Under the pieces are notes generated by a model. That model was not told the origin of the DNA. It saw nothing but the letters and a program-made list of their open reading frames with translations, and did no database searches. From NCBI GenBank assembly GCA_015039465.1, contig MU130360.1, positions 238,239 through 285,184 on the forward strand: a stretch of DNA of 46,946 nucleotides, in the 5' to 3' direction. A program made the translations under genes and the position numbers. Positions 1 to 9,379 of this stretch are shown here, one piece after another. Position 1 is the first letter of the stretch, and every line of letters starts with the position of its first letter. This DNA is from Phlegmacium glaucopus. Lineage: Eukaryota; Basidiomycota; Agaricomycetes; Agaricales; Cortinariaceae.

Positions 1-1427
1 ATTTTGGGAAAGCCGAGTAAGTCATGTAGTGCCATCGCAACCATGAGCTAACTAACCGCCTTTCCATCTTGTTCAGAAACTCAGAATTTTACTATGCTCA
101 GGATCGCGGTGCGTTTCGCTTCTCTCTTTCTTCTCACAATGTTGCTGAGTGAAACTTTTCTGTTGTCCTTAGCTCTGAGGCAAAGTTGCGAAGGCAGTGA
201 AGCAATAGATGTTGCCGCTCTAGGCATGGACGGCGTGGACCATCCATCATATCTTTACATATAATTCCGACGGTACGGGTCGTGCAACGGGGCGAACCCG
301 TTTGGATTACTTTCATATCTCCATAAGTCGAAATGCGAATCTAACACTAAAAGAACCGACCAAAATCTCTGCGCTACCGCAGTACTAGACAGCAATGCGA
401 AAAAAAATCATAGGAACCGATCAACAAATCAAACAGATACAACCGGCGAAAATGACAGACCACAAAAACAAAGGATAACAAGACATCGGAGAAAGCTCGT
501 ATGCCAAGTCCTACAAAAGAAAGCTGAAAGAGAGAGAGAACACTAAAATAATCGACCAAAATCTTCCGTTACTGCAGTACTAGACTCGACTCCAGTCTCC
601 TTGGGTTCAACTGCTGTCCTGGTAAGGATTACGGGGTCCGGCCCTGGCTATATCCGTCCAGGGCGGTGGTATCGAGCCTACTGCAGTACTACTAGGTCTC
701 AACGTTCGTCATAGTCTTCAGAGCAGCGAGCTCTCCAGCACCAACACATTGCTACCTTGTTGGTGTACGCTTTACTAGTAACCTCAAAAATTATCTTACT
801 AACTAGAAGTCGTACGGAGCCCGATGGGTGAGCAAACAGGGGGGCAATGCCCTGAAAAAACCTCCGTTTAACTGAGCTGGTTTGTGTATATCATTGCATA
901 AATTATCACCCGAAAAGAAAGGAAAAGACAAACGATGCCCTTCTTTTACTTCTTTGCGAGCTCCTTTGCGTGATGCGTGATCGATTCTGAAAGTCCATAT
1001 TGACATAGGCGGCCGATAAAATAGTGTAAAAAAAAATTGTGTGGGAGAGTATTAGGACTAGTCAAGAACGGCACCTTTCAGGGAAAAAGGTGTGATTTGC
1101 TCAAGTTCAAGTTGACGAGTCATAAACTACAGATACATTGATAAGGCAGAGGTAAACCATGTGCATGAGACATTTTAAACACAACGACTGAAGCATGTTC
1201 ACCGTGAGGAGGCACAGTTATGTTCTCATTAATTAGGGGATATTCCTAGCACCCTCAAACACGCGATTGATGTTATCTTATGACATCCCAAAATTGATCT
1301 AACAGCGTTCGTATTAAGCCTAGGCTAAAGAAGTAAAAAAGGGACGTTACAGCATTGTCGTTCAGGGGGAATGAGTCATTTGTCCTGTGATATACACTGT
1401 CAGTAAGTTGTGCACGAATAGAAAACA
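1..1427. other. Tail of a preceding array copy plus spacer, no gene supported
   Basis: Positions 340-600 match the A-rich P450-upstream region seen again at 6130-6420, 12300-12590 and 16390-16700. Positions 705-1010 match the copy 2 and copy 4 spacers (a stretch with CCAACACATTGCTACCT and a region rich in minus-strand ORF shadows). Positions 1-340 and 600-700 have no counterpart in the other copies. Nothing here reads as a recognisable protein. The small minus-strand ORF at 134-316 matches nothing I know. Confidence 0.5.
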
Positions 1428-1435
1428 TATATAAA
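1428..1435 (+). promoter_or_regulatory. TATA box of family B gene, copy 1
   Basis: TATATAAA lies 46 bp upstream of the ATG. It sits in a block (roughly 1370-1470) conserved in all four copies, including TGTCCTGTGATATACACTGT upstream and GCTTCGCTTGAATCCCTGCC downstream. Conservation across copies and the distance suggest a core promoter with a short 5' UTR. Confidence 0.6.
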
Positions 1436-1480
1436 GCTTGCTTCGCTTGAATCCCTGCCATAGCTCCCACAGTTTCATCC

Positions 1481-2349
1481 ATGGACCCATCACAGTTTTG
1501 GCTACCATACTGGCTTCTCCCGCCATTTATTGATCTCCAACTTCTTTTCCCTCCCCCTCCCCCGCTTCCTTTCCCTCTCCTGCCATACGCAGGTCCCTTC
1601 CAACCCACTCACCACTCACAAGGCCCTGGATATCAACAGATGGGTCAACAATACCACCACCATCACCCAACCGTCGGGCCTATTCGCACCGAACGCCACA
1701 GAGGGCACCCCATGACGGTGGCCTCACAACCATACAATTACTCACATATATCGTCAGGAATGATGCCAAGCAATCATTCCATGGGCACCCACCCAGCCTA
1801 CGCTCACATGGGTCCCATCTACAATACAGGAGCTGGTGGGGTGGGACCCCCGTCAGGAAACCCCCAAATGGGGTCAGTTCAACAGACGCAACGCCATCAT
1901 TCGGGTCCCCCCAGGATCCAGAAACAGCAGAGAGGCAGGGAGGACCCCTCAGTATATGTAGTCCCCGTCATAGAAAGTATGTTGGTTTCGCAATCCATCC
2001 ATCTTTTTTTTCACAACTATTTGTAACAGGCACGACAGGTGGGTCAGCTGTCACCACTGCGATTCCCGCGCCAGCACCGGCGCCAGCATCAACATCTGCT
2101 ATGTCAGTGCAAACTGCTGTGTCGACACCGGCTGCATCGACATCGGCGCAGCCGGTGGCAACCCTTGGAACGGCTGAGACGCGCCGACAACAAGGAGGTA
2201 AAATCAAGGGGATGCGAAAACGTACGTGTAATTTACTATCTTTCTTGATTTCTGAACATCATCACTAAAATTCTTCTCCAGGGAAAGTCTATGACTACGA
2301 CTCCGATGTCCACAGGGTCTCTTCAGGGTCGGAGACCGACTCGGATTAG
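1481..2349 (+). CDS. Family B protein, copy 1: low-complexity Pro/His/Gln-rich protein of unknown function
   Basis: I do not recognise this protein. Proposed exons are 1481-1976, 2030-2221 and 2282-2349, giving 251 aa. The introns are 53 and 60 nt with GTATGT/AACAG and GTACGT/CCAG borders, and phases agree. The N-terminus (MDPSQFWLPYWLLPPF) is hydrophobic/aromatic, followed by a proline run, a His/Gln-rich stretch (QQMGQQYHHHHP near residue 54), a Ser/Gly/Met-rich middle, an Ala/Pro/Thr-rich segment in exon 2, a basic patch (MRKRKVY) and an acidic tail ending ETDSD. The same exon structure and tail recur at 7644, 12865 and 17863, which supports the splicing. No catalytic motif is visible and most of it looks disordered. 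This is the only copy with an uninterrupted frame. A nuclear or scaffolding role is only a guess from composition. Confidence 0.6.
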
Positions 2350-2622
2350 CAGGATTCAAGGGGGCGATCGTAAAATGCATCGTCTACAATTTTCAATGGG
2401 TATTCATTAGCCATGGCCCTTTTTTTTTTTATCTTCTTACCGTTGCTGGCCCTCTTTTATGTTTCCTTGCCTTATCATTATTGATCACTGAATAATACTA
2501 TGTTGAAACCGAAAGGTCGAATGAATCAGAGATGATTAATTGATTATCGATGGACAGAATCATAGTGAGGAACTTCGAAGGCGTGTGACGGTCACTTGGC
2601 AAAATCTACAAGAAACGCAACA

Positions 2623-3060
2623 TTACCAGTCCCAGCTACGATCTATAATATGCTGTACTGCCTCGCCTCAGAGTTCTTTTGCGGTGGTGGCTGAAGATCC
2701 ATTCTCATTCCAGCAGGTTTTGATGTGCTTTTCTGCGTCGGGTTGGTCAAAAACAATACAAATTTCAAGACGAGGGACGAGCTAGGTCCCATCGAACAAA
2801 GGTAGGTCTTCTGGACGTCGTGTGGCAGAAGCAGAGAGCGGCATCTATAGATATCTTCCCAGCGAGCTCGCATAGTCGCACTGTTCAAACCAAAGATTCA
2901 AGGCAATGGACCAAGAACTGGTAATATTCTGACACCGAAATCGTCAAATCCACTGAGCTCTTTCACAGAACACCTTTTGAAACTCCTAGTACGCAAGTAT
3001 ATATTGCTGTCTCCTGTGTTACTTACATTTCCAAACCGCTTTTATAAAACGTGCGTTAAA
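2623..3060 (-). pseudogene. Family C ORF, copy 1 (unknown, degraded)
   Basis: A minus-strand reading frame conserved in all four copies but not recognised. Shared pieces, in order, are a Cys-containing start (best seen in copy 4), a segment read as RARWEDIYRCRSLLLPHD, a segment related to DGTQLVRFFLE, and an end at W-D-W-stop (stop at 2623-2625). Frameshifts separate the pieces here, and the 5' part near 2985-3010 is partly deleted. It lies downstream of the ATG18 remnant on the same strand. It could be the last exons of a small gene or a 3' UTR that happens to be open. Repeated presence of the W-D-W/W-N-W end argues mildly for coding. Confidence 0.35.
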
Positions 3061-3126
3061 AATTAGATACACAACACAAGAAGAACAAAAGGCGCAAAGG
3101 AAAAAGTAAAAAACATCCAACTAAGC

Positions 3127-3149
3127 AAAACCGAGCCCGGCTCGGTTTT
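3127..3149. repeat. Perfect 23-nt palindrome downstream of ATG18, copy 1
   Basis: Arms AAAACCGAGCC and its exact reverse complement flank a single C. The site lies 42-64 bp beyond the ATG18 stop on the minus strand. On either strand it would fold as an 11-bp hairpin ending in a T-run. The equivalent is kept in copies 2 and 3 (perfect) and copy 4 (one mismatch). Confidence 0.85.
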
Positions 3150-3190
3150 AACAATAACTATTTATCGGACAAAAAGCAGCATGGTTGTTG

Positions 3191-4489
3191 CTATTTCCCG
3201 TCCAATCCACTTGATTCTTCTCCTGAATCGAGAGAACTGCTGTAACAAGTAGTGAGTCAGATGTTGAGAATAAGCAACGGAATGACAATTTCCTTACCTA
3301 TATTGCTTCATCAACGAACACTCTCCACCTTTATCCAGATCGATACTGTATGTTGAATGAAAATAACCATCAGAGGAAATCACCATAACATGGGGCATCG
3401 TCCTGATCAATGAAAGACAGATCACATTAGCCACTTGAAAACGTAACCCGGAATTTTAGGAAAGGAATTACCCTGAAAAAGCGACGTACCGCTGGTTGGC
3501 AACCGTAAGAAAGCAAAATCTCGGAACGGCTCCCATATCTCCGTAAGCGAGTTTGGAGGTTACCGCCCATCGAGTGTGTGAGGCTTTTAGTTAACTGTAG
3601 CGATCCGTGATTGAGACTCGACCTCGAGAAAGAGAGATACTGCAGTCAGAACTGGTGAATCTAAAAAAATGAAGAGATACGTACGAGGTACTCTTGCTCT
3701 TTCTCTTTTTGATGAATGATTCATAGCCCCCTCCAAGCTAGCAGGTGGAGACGCCCTTCCACTGACCCTGGCGAGCTTCCTGACAACTGGTTAATATTTG
3801 ATGCTTCAACGTTATCGTTCTTCGATGCTGCTTACTGGCCCAGTTTGAGTATATGGACAGTGTCATACACAGAGAACAACAACGAGACTAGATTAAAATT
3901 AATTGAACAAATTGTCCCTCGGGTGCCTCGTATGAACTGATACAGTTGCTCTGCACCAGGAATACTCCACACACGAATCGCAGTGCCTTCATCAGACGAG
4001 GTGGCAAGGAGCGAACCAGTAGAGTTGATAGAGAGGAAAGAAAGTGGCAACTCGACGCGCTTGTATGACGTTGGTGACCCGGGCCGTTCAAGTACGAGTG
4101 GAGAAAAGGAGGACGTCGCCGGACTGGTGTTGAGAAGAGGTGGACGCTTGGAGAGCTGTTGGCGGCAGTTGTGAGGGACATAGGTGATGGAACTGGTGAA
4201 GGATAGACTAGATAAGAGCTGTCTGCGGAAGGAGAAAGAGTGCATATCGCTAAGTATGGATTTTGCCAAGTTAGTGGACAACAATGTATGGAAACAAACA
4301 TAAGTTTTGACAGACCTTCTGGGTTCGGCGTGGTCTCAATAGCATGAAGTAAACTCGTTTTAGAGATACGACATATATCTCCATCTCTAGCACGATAACG
4401 AGCGACTTTCGATTCGATTCGATCCGACGGCCGATACGGACGAAGGGAATAACAATTTGCAGATTATGGATTGTCGCTTTATTCAGAGT
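3191..4489 (-). pseudogene. ATG18-type PROPPIN (WD40 beta-propeller) pseudogene, copy 1
   Basis: Reading down the minus strand, pieces match Atg18/WIPI proteins, which bind PI3P on autophagic and vacuolar membranes through an FRRG motif. They are NKATIHNLQIVIPF (blade 2 region), the [12 protein letters not shown] edge, [50 protein letters not shown], the C-terminal VMVISSDGYF and LDKGGECSLMKQY, and a terminal exon ending SSGLDGK-stop at 3191. Typical splice sites remain (for example before the last exon near 3240). The FRRG motif is damaged here (FIRG) and several frameshifts break the frame. The N-terminal blade is missing: the 5' end runs straight into P450 sequence. Family assignment is strong; function as a protein is very unlikely. 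Confidence 0.8.
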
Positions 4490-4894
4490 TCTATTGATTG
4501 TGAACAGCAGGGGTTTGATTCTATTCACACGCAAAGCAGATTCAGGACCCGAGATTGACGACATATAACCAGAGAAAAACATAGAACTCACTTCAAAAGT
4601 GAAAATCGATAGCCAATCCAAGCTCGGGCACTCCACTAACATATATAGCAAGATAACAAGTGACTTTCAATTCAATTTGACGGCCAATATGGACAAAGGG
4701 AATACGGACGAAGGGAATAGCAACTCGTAGATCATGGATTGTCGCTTCATTCAACTTGAACAGTTCTATTGATCGTGAACAGCAGGGTTTTGATTCTAAG
4801 AAACAATTTTAGCACCCGAGATCGATGGAATATAACCAGATAAAAACATAGGACTCACTCCAAAAGTCAAAATCGATAGCCGATCCAAGCTCGG
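4379..4894. repeat. Direct duplication of about 250 bp inside copy 1
   Basis: Positions 4379-4632 and 4650-4894 are diverged direct repeats. Both contain the ATG18 exon start (GGATTGTCGCTT on plus), the CACTC/TCGATAGCC blocks and the region of the P450 heme exon. The duplication covers the P450-ATG18 junction, so copy 1 has two junction copies where the others have one. Confidence 0.75.
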
Positions 4895-6124
4895 GAAGCC
4901 TCAATAAATGTCAATACATTTGACCCAGACTCCAGGAGCAGATGTGGCAAGCATCCGGAACATTCGCGGCCTGAAGAGAAACCTGGTTGTATAACAATTG
5001 AGAAGGAAATTTGAGGACGAAGCTAACTTGAACTCTGTAAAATATTCCCGCCATATCGATTTATCTCGGTTGACGAGGACAATAGGTACCAATATCGATT
5101 GACCCTTTCTGACCCTATCCCACAAAGAAAAATAAATTAGTATATAATGGCATCAATATGAATCAAAGCCCAACCGAATTTCATTTCGGACAATCCCATT
5201 CCTCTCCCTGAACGCCTTGCTAAGGAGGAATGCAATCATCCTTTTCAGCAGCTCGTGCTAAAACTGGCGGACAAAGACGCAAAGTCTCGTGTACGACGAT
5301 GTCTAGATAGTAAGGCAACCCATTCAAATCGTCTATTGTTGGATTGTCGGTAGACACGTTGGACACTTCTTGACGAAATTTCGTTTGCGCCTGCGTAGTA
5401 TGAGTTAGAGCATATAATTCCCATGCCATCGCGATACTATGTCAACATTAATAACATGATTGTAGAATATCTGAGGAACGCACGTGTGTGTATCTTGTTG
5501 TTTTGTGGCTAGCGACGAGGAAAGTCTGCGAGTATATTGAGTAAATACATGGGTCTAGAATGAGTTTATACAGACGAGCTAGCACATCTTCATTCTTCAT
5601 CTGTTACGCTTCTGGGAGGTCTTGCATGACATTGGCTTGAGGCAGGAGCGAAAGAATATCTTTACGGCCTGACGATTTATTGCGCTTATCGTCTTCATGG
5701 GAAGCTTTACTTTGCTTCAGAAGATCAGATCCGATACGAAGCATTATAGCAGAAGCCTTTCTCATCTCGGTGTCGTTCGGTGTCGGCTGTAATCCAACGC
5801 CAATTAGACGGTAAAGAAGTTTAGAGACGAATACTGGTACGAACTAAGAAACGCAGCGGAAAATATACCGCTTTGAGTATTGGCATAATAGTTGATTTCG
5901 CTCCCACCTTGAATATCGCTGAAAACGATTTTCATAAGGGCATTTTCCTCAGGATCGCTGGTCAGTGCATTGAAATGATAATTGAATCCTGGGGATTTTA
6001 GTGTTAATAAATGCAATGTGATCGCGCACAGGGTGAAATGATTTCACCTCGAGTGCCTTTTCTACGAAGACTTCGGTTAGTCCCCGCATTTGTTGAGGTC
6101 CAAATGCTGGATTCAATCTAATCA
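4840..6124 (-). pseudogene. Cytochrome P450 pseudogene, copy 1
   Basis: Minus-strand pieces in P450 order: NPAFGPQQMRGLTEVFVEK (helix C region, near 6060-6115), FNYHFNALTSDPEENALMK (near 5930-5990), a helix G segment (RIGSDLLKQSKASHEDDK), an I-helix remnant near 5495-5520 where the expected AGHETT reads ASHKTT, the K-helix ExxR as VVHETLRLCPPV (near 5260-5310), a strand piece ILVPIVLVNRDKSIW and the heme exon (about 4870-4990). In the heme motif the axial Cys codon is TGG (4885-4887), one Gly is Glu, and a stop follows. It could not bind heme and is dead. Fungal P450s of this type are microsomal monooxygenases. I cannot assign the CYP family. Confidence 0.8.
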
Positions 6125-7598
6125 TAAGTCATCTAACACCGAATAACACAGCGGAACTGACCAAAATCTTCTGCTACTGTGGTATTAGAAAACAATTTCG
6201 AGGAAGAGTCAAGAACCATCACAAATGAAAAATATACAACCAATATACAACTGGCGAAAATGACAGGTAAAAGCAATAAAAAAGAGAGATAAAAAAGCGA
6301 ATAACTTTCAAAACGAAAGGATTCAAGGTAGGTACCCGGCCGGACAAAAGAAGGCAGAAGCTTTAGCTGATTTGCCAAGACAAGAATAAACAGCGGAGAA
6401 AAAAGAGCCTTACCCGAAATTGACTCAACAGGAATAGTTCTCAACGGTGCGTTCGTCATAGTAGTTTCCGAGCAGCGAGCTCTCTGGCACCAACACATTG
6501 CTACCTTGTTGGTGTATGAGAAAACGGGTGTGTCATCGAGGAGACAATCTCAAGCAAATAAGTAGTCCGGATAGTAATGCTGTCCATCAAAAAACCAGTG
6601 CCCACGTTCTCCAATCTATTAGCCAAAGATGGATGCTTTATTTTAGCGTCAAAAATGATGGTACTAACTGAATAAGAAGCCGTACAATAAAACATGAAAC
6701 TCGATGGGGGTGAGCAAACAGGCAGGCATGATGCCCTGAACAAGCCTCCGTTGAACCCGAGCTGGTTTGCGTAAATCATTGCATAAATTATCACCCGAAA
6801 AGAAAGGAAAAGACAAACAATGCCCTTCTTTTACTTCTCTGCGAGCTCCTTTGCGTGATGCGTGATTGATTCCGAAAGTCCATATAAGTAAATACCGACC
6901 AAATTGGGAAGGTCGCCTACATTGTGACACAGGCAGCCGATACTTAAAAGGGTGTAAAAAAATAATTACGTGAGAGTTGCGAAAAAGACTCGGGTTCAAG
7001 TTATGAAAATGAATCTAGTAGCGAAAATATTAGTAAGGCGAAGCCTAAGAAATATGGGGCGGCGAAGCCGATGGTGAAAAGCATTCTCACTGTGCGAGAA
7101 TGAGAGGCGAAGCCTGTTATTCGAAGAGAAATGAGAATTACTAGAAAGTGACGAAGCACGACGTGCTCACCTGGGCAGTCTCTGGGAAAGCTTAGGGAAA
7201 GAAAAGAAGCTTGAGACACCCCAGGTCTCATTTAACGACTTAGCCTTACAAACCCTCCACCACTGGTACAGTATCTGCTAGACATTAGCGTTGACGAATT
7301 GTGAAATAAAAATACAGTGATAAGGCAGAGGTAAACCGTGTGCATGAAGCATTTTAAACAAGCAATAAAGCATGTTCACCGTGAGGAAGCACAGCTATGT
7401 TCTCATATTAATTGGAATATGCGCTGTTGAACGCTGTCATCGGAAGCCCAAAAATTGATCTACAGTGTCCATATTCAGTCTAGGCTAACGCAGTAAAAAA
7501 GGAAGGTTACAGTGTTGTCGTTCAGGAGATCTCGACAGGAATGAGTCATTTGTCCTGTGATATACACTGTCAGTAAATTGTGCACGAAATAGGAAACA
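6125..7598. other. P450-upstream region and spacer of copy 2, no gene supported
   Basis: Positions 6125-6450 are the A-rich region upstream of the first recognisable P450 exon. Positions 6451-7000 repeat the copy 1 and copy 4 spacer. Within it, minus-strand pieces such as VGTGFLMDSITIRTTYLLE (about 6545-6605) recur in copy 4 and may be an unrecognised exon. Positions 7000-7260 are specific to copy 2: several GCGAAGC words, a short hairpin CATTCTC/GAGAATG near 7080-7102, and the palindrome AGCACG-A-CGTGCT near 7155. No convincing coding frame. Confidence 0.45.
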
Positions 7599-7606
7599 TA
7601 TATAAA
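7599..7606 (+). promoter_or_regulatory. TATA box of family B gene, copy 2
   Basis: TATATAAA, 37 bp before the ATG at 7644, in the conserved promoter block shared with the other copies. Confidence 0.6.
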
Positions 7607-7643
7607 GCTTGCTTCGCTTGAATCCCTGCCCCTAGCTCCCAGC

Positions 7644-8506
7644 ATGGATTCGTCTCAGTATTGGCTACCCTTCTGGGTTCTCCCGCCATTTTCTGATCCC
7701 CCTCTCCCACTTCCTTCCCCTCTCTCTCTCCTGCTTCCATTCCCTCTCCCTCCCCCGCTTCCTTTCCCTCTCATGCCGTTCGCTGATCCCTTTCAGCCCA
7801 CTCACCACTCGCAAGGACCTCAACAAATGGGTCAACAATACCACCACCATGACCCAGATGTGGGGCCTATTCGCACCGAACACAGAGGGCACCGCATGAC
7901 GGTGGCCTCATCCCCATACAAGATCTCACATATATCGTCAAGAATAATTGCAAGCCATCATTCCATGGGCACCCACCCAGTCTATGCTCAGATGGGTCCC
8001 ATCAACAATACAGGAGCTGGTGGGGCAGGACCACCGTCAGGAAACCCCCAAATGGGGTCAGTTCAACAGGAACCAATGAATTGCCATCATTCAAATCCCC
8101 CCCAAAACCCAGAAACAGCAGAGAGGCGGGGAGGACTCAACATACGCAGTCCCCATCATGGAAAGTATGTTGGTTTCGCAATCCATCCATCGTTTTTTCA
8201 CAACAATTTGTAACAGGCACGACAGCAGGTATCCCCACTGTGATTCCCGCACCAGCAGCAGCATCGACTGTGCCAGTGGAAACGGCTGCGACATCGGCTG
8301 CACCGATAGAAACCCCTGCAATGGCTGAGATGCGCCGAAGAGGACAAGGAGGTAACATCAAGAAGATGCGAAAACGTACGTGTAATTTACTACTATCTGT
8401 CTTGATTTCTAAACATCATCACTAAAATTCCTCTGCAGGGAAAGTCCATGATTACGACTCCGATGTCCACAGAGTCTCCTCAGGATCGGAGACCGACTCG
8501 GATTAG
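7644..8506 (+). pseudogene. Family B gene, copy 2, with a one-base frameshift
   Basis: Same three-exon structure as copy 1: exons about 7644-8164, 8217-8375 and 8439-8506, with conserved intron borders and a final ETDSD-stop. The first exon opens MDSSQYWLPFWVLPPF and has a longer Leu/Pro stretch (PPLPLPSPLSLLLPFP). A run of seven C at 8097-8103, where copy 1 has six (1907-1912), moves exon 1 out of frame. With this run, splicing leads to a stop in exon 2. Exon 2 and exon 3 remain open in the ancestral frame. So the copy is probably broken unless the run is a sequencing error. Function unknown. Confidence 0.6.
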
Positions 8507-8781
8507 CAGGATTGAAGGGGGCGATCATACAATGCATCGACTACAATATTCAATCGGTATTGGTTAGCCATGGATCATTATATTTATCCGCTTACCGTTG
8601 CTGGTCCTCCTTCATGTTTCCTTCCGTTATCGTCGCTGATCATTGAATTATACAACTGTGAAACCTAAAGGTCGAATGAGTTAGAGACGGTTATCGATGG
8701 ACAGAATCATAGTGAAGGCGTGTGACGGTCACCTGGCAAAATCCCAAGAACGCATATATTTTTAAACACAGAGAAAGCATC

Positions 8782-9260
8782 TCACCAGTCCCAGCAGTGC
8801 CGTGTTTCCACTGCTCTACGATCTACAATATATTGTACTGCCTGGCCCTGGAGCTCTTTTGCTGTCATGGCTGAAGATCTATCCTCATTCCAGCAGCTTT
8901 TAACCTGCTTTTCTACGTCGGGTTGGTCAAAAAACAACACAATTTCTAAGAAAAAACGGACGAGCTGGGTCCCATCGAACAAAGGTAGGTCCTGTGGACG
9001 TCGTGTGGAAGCATAGAACGGCATCTATAGACATCTTCCCAGCTCGCTCGCATAGAACGTCGCAATGTTTCAACCAGTGATCGAAGGCAAAGTAGTATTA
9101 TTCTGACACGGAAATCATCAAATGCTGAGCGCTTTCACAGAACACCTCGTCATATGCACCATCCAGGAACGGTTCTAGTACACAAGTATTGCAATTACGT
9201 CTTGCTATCTCCTGGGCTACTCGCATTTCCAAACCACTTTTATGAAACCCGTGTTAAAAA
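8782..9260 (-). pseudogene. Family C ORF, copy 2 (unknown, degraded)
   Basis: Counterpart of the copy 1 ORF. The frame at 8782-9024 includes DLPLFDGTQLVRFFLEIVLF, SCWNEDRSSAMTAKELQGQA and ends CWDW-stop (stop 8782-8784). Further upstream on the minus strand a piece like NCNTCVLEPFLDGAYDE is readable in another frame near 9165-9215. Product not recognised. Confidence 0.35.
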
Positions 9261-9317
9261 AAGTACACAACAAAGAACACAAGGCACAAAGGAAAAGTAA
9301 AAAAAATCCAACTAAGT

Positions 9318-9340
9318 AAAACCGAGCCAGGCTCGGTTTT
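9318..9340. repeat. Perfect 23-nt palindrome downstream of ATG18, copy 2
   Basis: Arms AAAACCGAGCC and exact reverse complement around a single A, 40 bp beyond the ATG18 stop (9380) on the minus strand. Same site as in the other copies, with a different central base from copy 1. Confidence 0.85.
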
Positions 9341-9379
9341 AATCATAATCACTATCGAATGAAAAGCAGCATGGTTGTG

